Assembly: GCF_901709675.1 (NCBI RefSeq)
Contig: NC_051091.1
Span: 1,053,967-1,117,966, forward strand
Origin: Syngnathus acus
Lineage: Eukaryota > Chordata > Actinopteri > Syngnathiformes > Syngnathidae
Direction of reading: 5' to 3'
Length of the DNA stretch: 64,000 nt
The first letter of the stretch is position 1, and every line of letters starts with the position of its first letter. Positions 37,989 through 58,170 of this stretch are shown here, in pieces. A program made the translations under genes and the position numbers. The notes below the pieces were generated by a model. That model made no database searches. It was not told the DNA's origin and saw nothing but the letters and a program-made list of their open reading frames with translations.

Positions 37989-40900
37989 GGGCAAAAAAAA
38001 ACCAGCATTCAAGCTTGTTTTGACTGAGAGGGCAAAAAAGTGAAATGTTGACAGGAGGAAAACATTTTCCTGGCGAGGCCGTGTGATGCATTGAGAGGCG
38101 GGAAAAAAACAGAAAAGAAAGAACGTATGCAGCCGAGCTGTTTGCGGGTTATGAACTGTGTTACAGTTTTAAACACAAGTCATTATGCAGTGCAGATTTT
38201 GGATGCTCCTGCAAACTGTGATCAAAATGACTTGTCACATTGATATTGAAGTGTACACACGCACACACACACGTACACGGGCCAGGCGGCCTTATTAATA
38301 GCATGCAACTGTGCATAAGCTCTCATTTGAAATTCAGTGCAATATTTCCATATTTGCTTATGGTGTACGCTTTGTGAAAGTGTGTGATGCACCCTAATGA
38401 CTTACTCTCCAGCCAGACTTTGTGCTACATGGGGCTTTTGTCTCCTGTTTTTTTGGTCTTTCATATGCAAATTTAATTCAGCTGTTTTTCTCTCTTACTC
38501 ATTTTAAAGTGTTAACGCATGAAAAGAAATATCCTCCAGAGTCCAAATTAATGACAGGATCCGACATTTCATGCTTGATCTTGTTTAAAAGCAAGTACCA
38601 GTAGTCGAGTCACCGAGTTCTTAAAGGCTTCCGGTTATTTTAGGAATTTGATGTAGTGCAATTGGGGACAGTTATGTTTTGCAAAAAAAAAATAAAAAAA
38701 TCAATTCATATATAGAAATGACCAAGTAGAATCCTGATCCAGTGTCGTCAGAGCTTGGTTTGTTAAAATAAAATAATGGCTCCCCTGTGCCCCCCCCCCC
38801 TCCCCCCATTCAGGTTAGGCAACACAAATTTTGGCAATCAATCCTGCTCTTTGACAACGTACAAATTGGATGTAACTTCATCTGTAAAACCTTCAGAATT
38901 ATATGCGGTATAGGTCGATACAAATACGCTAGCAAGCCGTGCGTGTGATAAACATGAACATTTCACATGAACAGTCCATCATATCTAAAAATAGATACAA
39001 AACACATTTTGAACTAACAAGAGCTATTTTTTTTCAAAAGGAGTGCAAAAGAGATCTGCATGGCGTGATCACACAAGCAGTTTTTGAATGGATGGATATT
39101 GGTTGGACAAAGTTTAAGCATTGCATTTTATCCCAAATAACTTTTGCCCAGCCCACGGGCACGGCCCGTCGACCGTGGATGATTGCGTAGATTGGGTGGC
39201 GACTCCAGCTTCAACGATGACAGACAGAGATTGAGACAGAGATGTGGATGTTGCTCAAGATGCACTGTGGAGGTTGACAGAAGCGATTGGGTCCCCCGTC
39301 TGGCTGTGGCAGCTTGCTAGATTAGAAAACCGTCAAATGTCCAGGGCGATCGGCGTGTGAATGGCAACTCTATAGATGAGTGCAGAGTGGCCTTGGATGA
39401 TTTTTGGGTGCGCTTGTGAAACCAAGTAAGAGGAGACAAAGCAGACGTGGGGAGAATCCGAATGGCTCTTTCCGCACGCTTACTTTAAATTGACATCATT
39501 CTTAATCAGTCCCAATGATCGTCACACACACATCTGGGTGTGGTGAAATTTGTCCTCTAACCCCCCAAAATAAAAGTTTGTCATTTTCTATTCATTTGAA
39601 AACTAGGATGTTTGCACATGAAATGAAGGTAGCATAAAAAATGACAAATTAGAGAAAAATTCTTAAAATTGTCAATATGGTTATAAATCAAATGATATGA
39701 ATGTGACCTAAATCACTGAAAGAAGTGAGAAATCCGAACGTGTTCACCAAGCGCGGTACTCCATCTTAAATAGGTTAAATTGTTGTCTTGGTCACAGATA
39801 GCTTCCAATTGTACTTTCAAATCTTTTTAATCCAATAAATTCCCAATAAACCCAATAAATGAATTCAAGAATGATGCTTGCATTGTTCCTGTCACAATTG
39901 CTACCGAATGGATGGGGCGAAGCACAACTTTACGCAATAAAGTATGTTTAGTCTGCATGCCTTGGTTGTGCTTTCAGGCAAGCGCTACGGTACTTACTGT
40001 ATTCTTCTTCTTTTTCATTGTGTCGGGTGTGATGCAAACGGTGTTTGCGAGCGTACCCGCGGGCAAGCGCTATGGCAGCGCCGAGTCTCTAATCGCAACT
40101 CGTATGTAAACCCATTAGCCCTGGAGACTTTATGAGTGACTTCCAGCTATTCTGGAACGGGCTGGAATAAGGTGTGTTTTTTTCCGAGAGGGGATTTTGA
40201 TATAGGAGCGGGGATGATAGCCATTCTGGCTAATGAATGCAATCAGTGGAGAGGTGCTAACAGCATGGCAGTAATTGGGTCTTACACACTAAAAGCCTTC
40301 CTTTATCTTCCAATTAGAGAAGCCTCCTTTAAAGTTAGTCAATTGTAGTGCTGTTAATGGGCCATGCTTGGTTGGAGCTGAGCACCAGGGGGAGATTCAA
40401 GGCCGTCCTCTTTTTCAAAACGGTCACTATAGCTTCATTCCTCTGCGTTGCAATACTGAAAGGTAAAAAGATCGGAACTGATTCATTTTGGGGGATGGAT
40501 GGATGGTGGGTGATTCACTGCCTACCTAAAGGCTCTTACAAACCTTATGCTAACTTAAAAGAATGACTCGCTTCCAGAGATATTTAAAAAAGGTCTACCA
40601 CTACCAAAACACATCCTAATTATTTTAGAATATACGTACATTTGCGTTGGTATATGTGCATTGGTTGGGAAACACTGGCGCAGTATAAGCTCATTTTTAG
40701 TCAGTCAGTCAGCCAACCAACCATTATGGTCCCAACTCCATGTCCAATTGCAAGCCGCCTCAGGACACCATTAAAAGCCAGTGCGACTTGTCCCTTTTTA
40801 ACAGGCCATCTTTGGCAAAAAAAGGACATTGACAAACCTTAGATAAAAACAAGGAAAAAGGTACTTTCGCAAGAGCTCCGGCAGTTCTACCTATTACATT

Positions 40901-41520
40901 TTATCTGGCGCTCCATTCTCATAAAGTCGATGCTCCGCCTTGGTCGTTGACTTTATGGTCCATGTGTGGACAAGTTGCCCCTGCACTTCATTCCAGAGGA
41001 AGTCACGGAGCGCAGCGGCAAAAAGATAGAGGCCAGCGTTTCACAGGGTGTGCTTTTATTTCACTTATTTTCCTCAACATGAACTATAAGCCCTTATAGA
41101 TAGAGCAGGATTAGTTCGGGAAACGACTTGATGCAGAGTTGCTCCTCATAAAAGTCTGGTAGGATTTCCGAGATCTAACCAAAGACAAAGAATGTGATGA
41201 ATATATGATTTGTAAAAGTGTCGCAGTAAGTATGAAGAGGAAAAGTATTGTTTCTTCCCAAGTATTCCCAAAATGCTCTCAGATGTGGTGAAATAATCCG
41301 ATACATAATCACAGCCCCTGATGGGGAGTTAGAAAAGAGAAAACTTAAAATGAGTTGAAACAATCTGCGCAGACAGCATAAGGGAACAGTAGTAAGCACT
41401 TCTGCCTCGCAGTTCCTACCTTCGAATCTCGTTTTAAAAATCCTGTTGAAAACTGTTCTCCCTGTGCTTGCATTGTTATTTCCCATGGTTTTGGCTTACC
41501 TAAGACTCTGAATTGCCTAT

Positions 41521-41665
41521 ATCCATCCATCCATCCATCCATCCATCCATCCATCCATCCATCCATCCATCCATCCATCCATCCATCCATCCATCCATCC
41601 ATCCATCCATCCATCCATCCATCCATCCATCCATCCATCCATCCATCCATCCATCCATCCATCCA
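41521..41665. repeat. (ATCC)n microsatellite, 36 units
   Basis: Uninterrupted ATCC/GGAT tetranucleotide array of 145 bases in tafa3 intron 2. The long WMDG and SIHP frames across it are artefacts. Confidence 0.98.
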
Positions 41666-41930
41666 CTCTTGCAAACAACAAGCAATGTAGGCTTATAAAA
41701 AATGAATAGCTCATTTCAAGAAAATCAGAATCCATTCCTTCTCAACAACAGTGACTAACGAACCACCTCCAGACCATTGCGCTGTGCCGTGCCTGCCCTT
41801 TTCTCGATCAGTCAGTCAAAGGCTCAGGAGCTGAAAAATGAAGAACGTGGCAATGCGGTTGGCGTGCGGTGGCGCCAGCCGTTTAGGAACAGACATGACA
41901 GATACTGTAAGCCAGCGTGTCAAGATGAAA

Positions 41931-41959
41931 AGAGCGGCGGATAGAGACGCCGCCGCTCT
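41931..41959. other. perfect GC-rich hairpin
   Basis: AGAGCGGCGG (41931-41940) and CCGCCGCTCT (41950-41959) are exact reverse complements around a 9-base loop. It lies in a CpG-rich block of tafa3 intron 2. No poly-T follows, and the role is unknown. Confidence 0.8.
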
Positions 41960-42299
41960 GCGGTTTGAGGCCGACACGCGCGTGGCCCAGCCCGGCTCGA
42001 CTCGGTGGCCTATCGATCGTGCTTTGAGAAGCCTTTCAAGAGCGCGCTCGTTAGTGGTGTCCTACTGGCTGGGAGCCAGAGCTCAGCTGCGCTCACCAAA
42101 CATGCACAAATCACTGACATCGCTTCAACTGCCAAGGCCAATGTAAAAAGAAAAAAAGGAAAGAGAAAATGCTCCGAACATTTTGCTGCACCAATACGGC
42201 CTTCTAATGCTGGAGGAGTATGTATCAAACATTTTGAGGATTCGCAATGAAAAGCAGGTTGCAAAGGCTGCATCCCTCCATTTGCTCAAGGTTTTGATG

Positions 42300-45200
42300 T
42301 TCTCCTGACATCATCATTGTTGGATGAGCGCTAAATGATGCAAAATGACTTTTCATCGGCGTTGGCCTTGTTAGACCGTGGTGAGGCTGGTAAGAGTAGC
42401 TCCAATAAATCAGCAACAAGCCAACATGGCTGTGAGTGTACTCAAGCTCGCAATGCAGAAAATGAGATGGTGACAAATGCTTCGGCGGCATCCCGTCCCA
42501 CGTTATTAGCGGGAGAAAATTGCACGTGAAGAAAAAGGAAGAACGCAGTGAGGTGGTTCTGTGAACATCTATTACTACATTTTAAGAGCCCAGACAACAC
42601 ACTCGTCCTTGTGTTAGAGTAGTTGCTCACTTGTAAGGCCGCGGGAATTAATCAGTCAGCGGCAAGCCAGATGAATGGTTCATCCAAAGCGCGTCGGCTC
42701 GGCGGGACGTGAGTGCCGACTCATCTGATTTTAAAGTCCACCTCCCTAAAGATCATCCTTAGCGGGTGAAAACTAATTTCAGCTCTGTCAACCAGCAGTC
42801 TGACCTATGAGGATAACCGCTTTGATGAGTCAGCAGCCGTCCTCAACTTTTATTTTGGTCTCTTGCTTTCTGGTTTCTCTCAGACATCCTCTTTCAAATT
42901 CTTATATTTTTATTTTGCCCATTTTTTTAGAATTATCGTACGGTATTGTTTCCAAAATCCCCTAACCCTTCTAATGTCATGGTTCTTATCATCACGGTAG
43001 TCACAAAGATGATTTCATCCTGCATATACTATCAGGAAGACTGATGTCATTGATTGATCTGCCCAGTTTATACTTTGCCTATTTGTATTTTGGAGTGCAC
43101 GAAAGGAAGGCTTTCAAGTTGAAGAGCCTTTTTCATAAACGCTAAGTAAAAGCACCCCTGCCTCTTTTTCAACTCAGCAGGTTTACAGCCTGGAAAATGT
43201 GTCTTTTCTGAATACTTTCATTCAATTCAAGTCTGATTTTCTGCATTATTTCTCAGCAGGCGCCAACATTGTCGGTCTTTTGAATGTTTCTAGAATTGTT
43301 TCTGCTGTCTGTATTATTTAATAGCGGCTGACATTCACCCCCGCTTTTTTGTAACTCCCGCAGTTGTGGTTCTTTAAGTATCACTGGGAGGCTTTTAGCT
43401 GAAAAATATACTTTTTATGAGCTGCGATCAGCATAGTGCCTTTGAACCTAAGTGGATTACCAAAATGTGGAGCAAAGAGTATGAATCATTGGAATTTCAT
43501 AGGGGCCTGGACCGCCTGGATTTATGTCGACTTCACTCTGTATTTTCTGTTCTGATGTACTTCTGCCTGAAAGAGGCACGTGTTAGTGAAGTGAGGAAGG
43601 AAGGATTCAAAGTATATCTGGCTCTTGCAGTGCCAAAGCAATTACCGCACGCCTGAGAGGATGAACAAGTTTGTTTCCTTTGCGCATTCATGTTCACGCT
43701 TAGGCAAGAGGAAGTCCAAATCTGTGATGTCATTGGCTGGTCTATTGTAGATGCCGCTTAAGTGTGGTCATCACTATTGCAATCAATGATGCATACTATA
43801 GGACGTGCATACTTTATCCAATCTTTTATGAGACCTTACGCACAGAATGTTGATATTTACAGTTGGAGCCCTGCATACTTCAGATTCACCACCCACAGAT
43901 TCATTTATTCATGAATTTATTTTTCAATCAATAAATAAATAATATAAACCTAATAAAATAGATGAATACATAAATAATATAAATATGACACAATAAAATA
44001 ATACAAAATATATATATAGGATATTCGGAGCAGATAAGTGCGGGCGAATGATAGCTCGGTGTTGGAAGATATACTGCAATGAGTTGCTCTGTGCATGTGT
44101 GAGTCTAAATTCAGTGGTTTCATTAAAACAAAGGGCAAAAGAGAGAGGCCTCTTTTGTGCCTTTTTCTTGTTTGGATGTGCATGACTCAGCATCCCAGTA
44201 GTGTCGTTATTCTAGCCATAAAAGCAGACTAATGTGCGGTCTTCCCGTGTCATGTTATGTAACAAGCCTATTGATATTCAAGCCTGACTTTCGCCTCGTC
44301 TTCAGCTTCTAATTTTATGCCATAGATCTGAATGTAGCCTTGTCAAATGAATACCAATTACTGCATGTAACTTTGCATGAAAGAGCTTAGTTTTGCACTT
44401 TCTTCATCTTTTCATCATTTCTCCTTCTTCCACCGTGGACTCTCCCGCCGTATTGATGTGATCTGATTTCGGCGAAGGCTTGCTTGTCATCTGTCACTTG
44501 AATGTCATTATGGTTTTCACCGTTTCCTTTTGACAGGGTGTCTCTTGTCTTTAATGCTAAGTAGGAACCGTTTTTTTCCCCACATTGACATTTTAATTCC
44601 ATCATTCGAAAAAGTTGCGGATGAAAATTCTGCTCGTGATATTTTAATACATTGAGCAATTACATTGGTTCAGCAAAAATATTCATCGACGAATGTGACT
44701 TGCTGCTTGTTTATCAAGATGGTCACTGACGGACTCCCATTTTGCGGACGAAGGAGGATGAGAAAAGGACAGACAAAACAACTCCCCCCCCCCAAATGAT
44801 TAAACAAGACATACCTGCACTTTCTTTGTGTCACTTTCGAATCTCAAGGTGGCTGTCAAAATGTTCATAAAATCTTCATTACTTTGTGACTCTTATGTGT
44901 GTTACTTTAAAAATAGGAAATCTCTGCCCCTCCCTTAGCCCCATGTGTCAGTGTCAAACTTTAATAAGACGGGTCAATTTGACCCAACAGCAGGTTTATA
45001 ATAGGGGTCTGGTGTGGAGCTGTCGTACAGGACGGGCTCCCCTGTGCGTCATACTGGGCTAAATGAGGTCTCTGTTGGCGTCGGTGACGGGCCACCGTTG
45101 TTTTGATTGCCGTTCCAGCGCTGGAGCTTTCTTCCTGGAGTGGCCGGGTGAAGCTGATGGATTCAGTCGCGCGGCTGACAACTTGGACACCCTTGTTAGC

Positions 45201-48200
45201 GATGCCTCCCTACCTGCATGTTAAATCAATCGTTTGATTGTGAACCCTGGTGATTAGCACAGACGGACAAACAATGGGAGCCGGCCAACCAGGTACAATA
45301 TAATGATATCAAGGATATACTAAATTGCCCCAGTAGAGCTGGACCCTGATTTATTGTAGGACAAATTGCATTCTAATTAGAATGTACGTATGTCGAGTCT
45401 TTATAAGGACCTCCCGGTTAAACTGTGGAGGTCTGCTCGGTTTGAATATGTGTCTTGTCTCATTTCATGACTTGCCTCGGAAAAAAGAGAAACAAATGCA
45501 AGTTGTAGCATAGAAACAAATTCCCTCGCAAAAGCATCATTCAGCCAGCCCATTGTACGAGCAAACTGTTATTTCTTGCTTTTGTGCACATGGTATTTGC
45601 AAATAAATGCTGTCAAAGAAAGTGTGACAGGCCCAATGCAAATGCGTGGAGAAAAACAAGATGAAAGTCATGTATTTGTTCAAGTGTCCTATTCATTTTC
45701 AGAGAATTCCATCATTTTCACGAATAAATATTTTAATTGGATATTGATTGATACCAGCGTAATGCAGCTGTTTTATCAAATATAGCCAAATGCTTCTTTG
45801 GATTCAAGGCTTGAATTGAAGGGAAGCAATTACCTTTTGCATCTTTCATTTGTCCAGAACAGGCATTCGACAGACATGACAATGTGGGGAAAACCAAATG
45901 TTTGCAAAAACGTCCAACATCATTTCAATTTCGAGCAGAATTCAGTAACTTGATCATGTTCTTACACTCACTGTGGCGCCTCTTGTGTTGGGTCTCTCTC
46001 CCTGTTTGTTATTCTGCTAATTCCTCCCATGATAAAATTAATTCAGACTCAGCAATTAAATGACAACATAAATGCATCAAACTTTATTAGAGATCTTTAT
46101 CGACAATACTGACCACGGATTTACTTTAAATTGGACCCATGCTCTCGCAGTATCGCACACCACTGATAAATTCCCATTAACCTTTGAAAAGTAATGAAAA
46201 ACAGGTCGTTTAGCGACTCTTTATAATGAGGCACAAAATGAATGACTTTGTTTGCACGGGTATCGTTGCGCTTACGGCCGATCCCACGTTTTTGCGGCAG
46301 CGGGAGAGCGCTATTGATCGTCAGGAGGGGGCGCCGGCCGGGATTCACGCCAATCCTCGTTAGTGGTCTCTGTCCTTTCACCTTTCTTTATGTCCCATCT
46401 CCTTCCTGCTGATGTGATTCTAACTCACGGCAGGCCTAAGTGCTTTAATAGAAATGTCTTACGCACACACTCGCACACGCACGCACAGGACTGGACCTTT
46501 CACCTGGTAGCTCCAGCTCTGTGCTATACGCTCCCACTTGATAGCAAAATGAAGAGTTGCTTTGTTCTTCATCAGGATGACAGGGTAAGTGTGGTGATTT
46601 GCTGAGCCGCTTGCAGCCATACAATCAAAGTCTGCGGCCTGCACACACACGCTAACACACATGCTCCTCCTGCATGCTCTGTCAACGTGTCCTTGAACAA
46701 CATATTGACCTATCAGTTTGTCAATATGGCTTCACTATGAGTGCATGTTCTCGTGCAGGTATATGTTTCCTGCAAGGTGGTGTGAAGAAAAAGCAAAAGA
46801 ACACACTCATGGCTGTGAATCGAGTGACTCAATAATAGATGGCTCTTGTAGTTTAACATTAATATGGACATGACTGACCCATCACCCTTTCAACCATGCA
46901 TCCATTTGTCTTCATTATGCTTGATTAGAAGTTAGTGTGGGGAGTCACGCTCAAGATTTATTTACATTCATTTGAGCAAAAAGACGTTGAGTGTTGTAAA
47001 AGTCAACTGGGGCTATGACTGAAATATAGTATCAAGTGTGTACTGAGAATGCACTCTGCTCCCCTTTCATTTCCAAATGTAGCCAGCACTGTCACACCAA
47101 ATTTGACTTTTCCAACGGTCAGAGTGAATGTGTGCCTTCTGAGAGTATTGCGCTAGAATGCCTGCAGCACGGATAATGCCGGTCCTGATTTTGTTTAGTT
47201 CGAACGTTTTCTCAAAGGCGTTTTGGACTGATATCGACGACGTGTCAATGGCGATGCATTTTGATATTGAATTATCTCCCAGCCCTAAGTCCAACCAAAT
47301 GCAAACGTCTTTCATTTTAGAATACAACTTTAATCTTATTTCACTTCCTCCCACCCTCCCCAAAATTGCCTTCAGTGATTTGAATTTTATGTGTGAATAT
47401 TTAAATAAATGGCACTTCCCACGAGCTATTTCACTTCCCAAATCTATGCAGTGCTGAATTTTGCACTGTCACAGCTTTGACGACATGCTTTTTAATGAGT
47501 CTCTTGTCTTTTTAAGGTTTATCATCGTCTTTTGCTCTATTCTCGGTACGGCAGCAAAACTCCTCAGTCGGATGCTTAGCAGCTGAGTCGGACCCGCTGT
47601 GTCCAGAACGCGCATCCTGTTCAGGGGTTCAGGTCTGGTCCCAGAGGCCATAACCTCAAATAGCAGACTCATTTTTAATTACCAACCTGATCCTCTTCCA
47701 ACCTTAGGCCATCCCTAACATCCACTTGGGATCTTCCAGAGTCCCAGAAATGATGGAACCGTCATTTTTGTATGGATAAGCAAACGTCTGGGGATGCCGG
47801 CCGGCCGGCCACATGACCTGGCTTGAGTCATCTTTAAGTCACCAATTGAGTAGGTCTTGCTTGGCTCAACGCTTGACTTGGCATTCCTGTGTTTTGACAT
47901 GGTAACTTAGGACTTGCTTGCAACTTGAAAGCCCAATAGCATTGTTCTAGTGGGTCAATTTGGATAGCCTTTGTTCTCTTCTCCCAAATGGTGAACGCTG
48001 ATCTCACTTGTCTGGTTTTCATGTCCTCAAACCACATCTGAATATCCCCTTCTGACATTAATTAGCTTTGACCGTGGGCATGGCAGTGGCTCAAAGATAA
48101 TCTTACCAATTAGTCAAATCGTCTAACCTCTTCTTATTTTTATTTATTGACTTATTTTTGCATCAGCAAGTCGGCTAATGGGGTGAAAAGGCGTTTAGTC

Positions 48201-49260
48201 GTAACTGCCGCCGCTGCCTTTGGTGTGAACGTGAATGACTTTGTATCGATTGGCGCGAAATGTTTTTAATGTTGCAAATGAGATCTCGCAATTGGCAGAT
48301 AATGGGAAGGTGGGAGATTTGCCGCAATCTTGGTTTCAAATCAGGGTCTCTATTGAAAATCTTTACCAGTGTAATGAAGTGTCCTCTGAAAAGAACTTCA
48401 AAATTGTTTGGATCACATCGAAACAGCCACATCAAGCTTACTAGGTTCTCGAGACTAACGGCTGTTTTGGATTATTGTTATTGTTGTTATTGGGTGATCG
48501 ATGGTGGTGAGGTTCCAGATTTCGGCCTTTGGAAGTTAGTGGTCCGTCTATTACGGATGCCCTTTCTCCAAGCTTAATCGACTACGATCAGAATATGACC
48601 GAAGGAACACCATTCTATTTGATTAATGACAGTGTGAAGTTGTACACTACTGCAAAGTTAAGAGGGTACATATTACGGGAAATTGACTTTTTAATTGCTT
48701 CTCTCTATCAATAGTTGGGTCTGCAGCCTTCCTGGCCACCTTTCAACTGTGAAATTGAACAACCAAGTAAACCGTTTGTGAGCTGCCTATGACTAAAAAT
48801 GTGTCTGCTCTGAATGTTGACGGATTGTGACAGGCTGGCTAATATAATAACGCACACTGCCGTTTCAAGTCTCTCCGCCCATGACTTGGACAATAGGCTG
48901 GATGAGGAACTGCTATTTTAAAGCGTAGGCCCAAGTCTGTCGGAAAAGTTGTTGGTATGGAGATGGAGATTATTTGTCTCTGTCAACGTGGATGTTGCCG
49001 ACGACACAGGTCCGGTCGCTACACTAATTGACGTGATTGATGTCATCTTGGTAATGAAGCTCTGCCTCCACATAAGACAAACTGTCTTTTTTTATTTTGT
49101 CCTTCTCAGCCATACACAGGCTAACGAAAAGCATCGGTGACACTGTGTTGTCAGACTTGGCCCGCTTTGGTACATATAATTAGGTAAGTGACTTGAGCTA
49201 AGCAATTACATTTACTATGACCTTCATTCTTGCTAATGGCCTTGTGTCTTCCTATATACA
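42300..49260. other. central part of tafa3 intron 2, nothing assignable
   Basis: No exon, RNA gene or transposon that I can name. Short C runs and AC tracts (about 44784, 46462) occur. Frames of 60-124 codons on both strands at 47067-48577 have no recognisable protein character. Confidence 0.5.
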
Positions 49261-49271
49261 TATGCGCTCAC

Positions 49272-49565
49272 TGTCACGGGCAGAGACAGAGCGACCATAT
49301 GCAGGGAAAGGGGAAGTGGAAAGCTGGCTAATAGGAAGCAACACGGGCAGGAGAAGAAAATAACAGATCCAGCAAATGAGGGCTGGGTGGCATACAGGTA
49401 CCTTGCAGACAGGTAACAAGCCAGACAAACGGCTTTGCAGGCTTTAAGTAAGAGAGTCAACCAGCTGGGTGCTAATGAGCAGAAGGTGCGGACATTCAAT
49501 GCTGATCAACAGGACGGGAGGAGCCTGCTCCCAGGTTCTGATCAGTGCCAGGTATGGCTTAGAAC
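49272..49565 (+). mobile_element. TGTCACG-ended interspersed repeat, copy 2
   Basis: Starts TGTCACGGGCAG and contains GCGACCATATGCAGGG near its left end, like the copy at 22649. Its right portion (about 49386-49565) is nearly identical to the reverse complement of 55529-55720; over the last 90 or so bases I count about two mismatches. Non-coding. It lies in tafa3 intron 2. Confidence 0.75.
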
Positions 49566-49639
49566 AATTGACGAAAGGAAAATCAATGCTTGGGTGGCAC
49601 TGGCACGTATACATACTAGTTGAAACATGCATTTTCTAT

Positions 49640-50032
49640 CCATCTTGTCGGGCGGCCATTTTGTCTCTTGTCGTAACCTTTGTGACGCTGCACACAAAGG
49701 TTACGGCAATTAAACCAGTTTTATTTGTCCGTTGATCGTGTAGCCGGCCAAGCTGCGGCGAATGGCACTCCCAGCCAGAGCTGCATTTTTGCTCCTCCCT
49801 CTTATTTATTATGTTATTTGTTTATTTATTATTTATTCATCACTCTTATTTATTCATTGTTTGTGCCTTCTTGTTTTTATTTTTTGTTGTTTACTTGTAT
49901 GTATATTGTGTACTATGTCTTGTCACCGTGGGATAGTGGGAACGTCATTTCGATTTCTTTGTGTGTCTTGGCATGTGAAGAAATTGACAATAAAGCAGAC
50001 TTTGCCGTTTTTTTTACTTTGACTTATCGCTG
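49640..50032 (+). mobile_element. 3' tail of a LINE-like non-LTR retrotransposon
   Basis: A T-rich block of TTATTTATT words is followed by TGTCACCGTGGGATAGTGGG, GAAATTGACAATAAAGCAG and a short ACTTTGACTT-type terminal repeat. I recognise this as a widespread fish retrotransposon 3' end. No reverse-transcriptase coding remains, as in a 5'-truncated copy. A 13-bp inverted repeat (49672-49705) sits near its left limit. The family name is not certain. Confidence 0.55.
49672..49705. other. perfect 13-bp hairpin
   Basis: CGTAACCTTTGTG (49672-49684) is the exact reverse complement of CACAAAGGTTACG (49693-49705), with an 8-base loop. Confidence 0.8.
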
Positions 50033-50108
50033 GTACAACATTGGGTCTGGCTTACTTGGCGATATTGTGAATAACGGGCCACAATTTTGAGAGGGATCAC
50101 TGAACGGA

Positions 50109-50110
50109 AC

Positions 50111-50141
<31 letters not shown>

Positions 50142-50210
50142 TATATTTATAACGCACTTTATATTCGGAGGAATCTCAAAGTGCTAAACAAGAATAGAGG
50201 ACGCCCGGAG
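50109..50210 (+). mobile_element. (AAT)n followed by a diverged fish repeat tail
   Basis: An AAT array (50109-50140) leads into TTATATTTATAACGCACTTT and then TCTCAAAGTGCTAAACAAGA. This order resembles a common teleost repeat (TTTATATAGCGCTTTTC, then AAAGCGCTTTACA), here diverged. Confidence 0.45.
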
Positions 50211-51154
50211 GTTGTGTTCGTCTTGGACATGCTTTTCACACTTAGCATGGATCTAATTAGATTGCGCAGGTGTACCTAATGTCTTGCTGTATTTTCTCAA
50301 AGGAGGGAATCGGACCACTCGTTCTCTAGAAGGGCTGCAGGGTCAGTAGAGTAGCCGGTGCTCAAGGATATCATACCAAGTGGGGCTGGAGCGGGTTCCT
50401 CCGCATGGGGGTTGACCTGGATTTCAATGAGCTGTGATGTTTGGATGTTTAAGGCAAGATTGTTCTCAGAAATGACTCCAAGGCCCTCGCAGCTGCACTC
50501 TAAATACCAACGAGGGGCGAGCGGGGGTTCTCAAAGGTTCCGCAGCCCAACCTTCTCTCGCTCCACAACGGCAGATTAAAGTCAAAGCAGCTGCTTGTTG
50601 ACAGACAAATGGCTCCTCAATGGTGCAATTGTACTGAACATTTCCTCGGCGTGTGTTTGCGGTGCACCGTGTGAACTCTTCAGGTGTACATGCATAATAC
50701 ATAAGGGCTCGCTGAGCAAGCTCTGTGTATTCAACAATGAAAGCATTGCACAGTCATGTGGGAGATGAGCGCTCCAGTCAGTCAGGCTTTTTGCTCCATC
50801 CAAATACGGCTGCTTGGTCAGCTTCTCAGTGTGATATGAGAAGAGAGGTGCTCAGCCAGTATAATACATGTATATGACAACAAAGCCAACACTAATCCTG
50901 CTTCCGGAGGCTGAGTGTGATACCGTTGGAAAGTCAAACAGCCGGGCTATTGTAATTGCGCTTTAGGTAAGAGATACTGCCAATAATCATTTGGATACAA
51001 AATAATGTGAGAATTAGAAAGACATTTTATTACTATTCGAATGGCCTGTGGAGTTCTGCCTTTACCCATCATGATGTGGGTGCTCTAGAGGTACACTGCT
51101 GCTAATAAACACATTTTCTACAATGCATAGACAATGTAAGGCAGCATTATATAG

Positions 51155-57515
<6,361 letters not shown>

Positions 57516-57527
57516 GTCACACGATAG
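57516..57527 (+). CDS. tafa3: TAFA3-like secreted protein, terminal coding exon
   Basis: Only 12 coding bases: GTC ACA CGA TAG, encoding VTR and stop, directly after a strong CTTTCTAG acceptor. The resulting C-terminus KTTKVTR is exactly the family ending (TAFA3 and TAFA4 end KVTR, TAFA2 ends RVTH in my memory). This completes a 132-residue protein, matching the usual length of 131-133. Too short to be found as an open frame; found from the splice signal and the expected tail. Confidence 0.93.
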   Translation, partial: VTR

Positions 57528-58170
57528 TCGTCTGTTTGGGGCCAGACGTCATTTATTTCAGCCGAGGACGCTGGGATCTAATTCTTTTTTTTTTCTTTGC
57601 GTTGGATTGTTGGAAATGAGAGACAAATAGGGACTTTGGTCATGGATGGACAAAAAGGAAAACAGAACAGGGCTTCATTTCAGACTGCGTCTCGGGAAAA
57701 AAAAGATTAGCGACTTTAGCGTCATCAGTAACACGACTCGCCGACAAACATTTCTTTGTATTATAGTTTGACTCCTATGATGCAGAGGACTCCAACATGA
57801 AGATATTTATTAGCTGAAAGACTGTGGATTATCGTGACAGCAGACAAAAAAAAAGAGAAAATTGTGATGTGATACCTTTGTGTTTTTTCTTCACCATGTA
57901 GAGATCCTGAAACGCTCAATGCGTATTTGTGTTGAAGATCAAGCCAGATGAGCATTTTCATTCCTTTCAGCCTTATGAAAAAACAACATTATGTTTCATG
58001 GAGTTGTTAGGATATCAAGTCATCTCGACGTCGACTTGATATGTAGAAAAGGTGGGGGGGGTGGGCGGCGCTGTGATAAAAAACACTTTTGCCAAAACAT
58101 TTAAATGGTATCTGTTGCACCGTTGATTACAAATGTCAGTATTATCTCAATAAATCTAACCTAATGGACC
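57528..58170 (+). other. tafa3: tafa3 3' untranslated region
   Basis: Follows the TAG at 57525-57527. T-rich and A-rich, with no coding character. It ends just after the poly(A) signal at 58149. The exact cleavage site is inferred. Confidence 0.7.
58149..58154 (+). terminator. tafa3: poly(A) signal of tafa3
   Basis: Canonical AATAAA about 620 bases after the stop, followed within about 20-45 bases by a GT-rich stretch (ACGTTTGTTTGGATTTGG), as expected of a cleavage and polyadenylation site. Confidence 0.65.

Noticed and set aside
40667-40682. GGTTGGGAAACACTGG resembling the inverse of a hAT terminal motif
   Set aside because: No partner terminus upstream, so too short to call.
41345-41735. 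Frames encoding WMDG or SIHP repeats
   Set aside because: Pure translations of the ATCC tetranucleotide array.
47067-48577. Cluster of overlapping frames of 60-124 codons on both strands
   Set aside because: Neither strand shows a recognisable protein pattern, and there is no repeat boundary or splice context.
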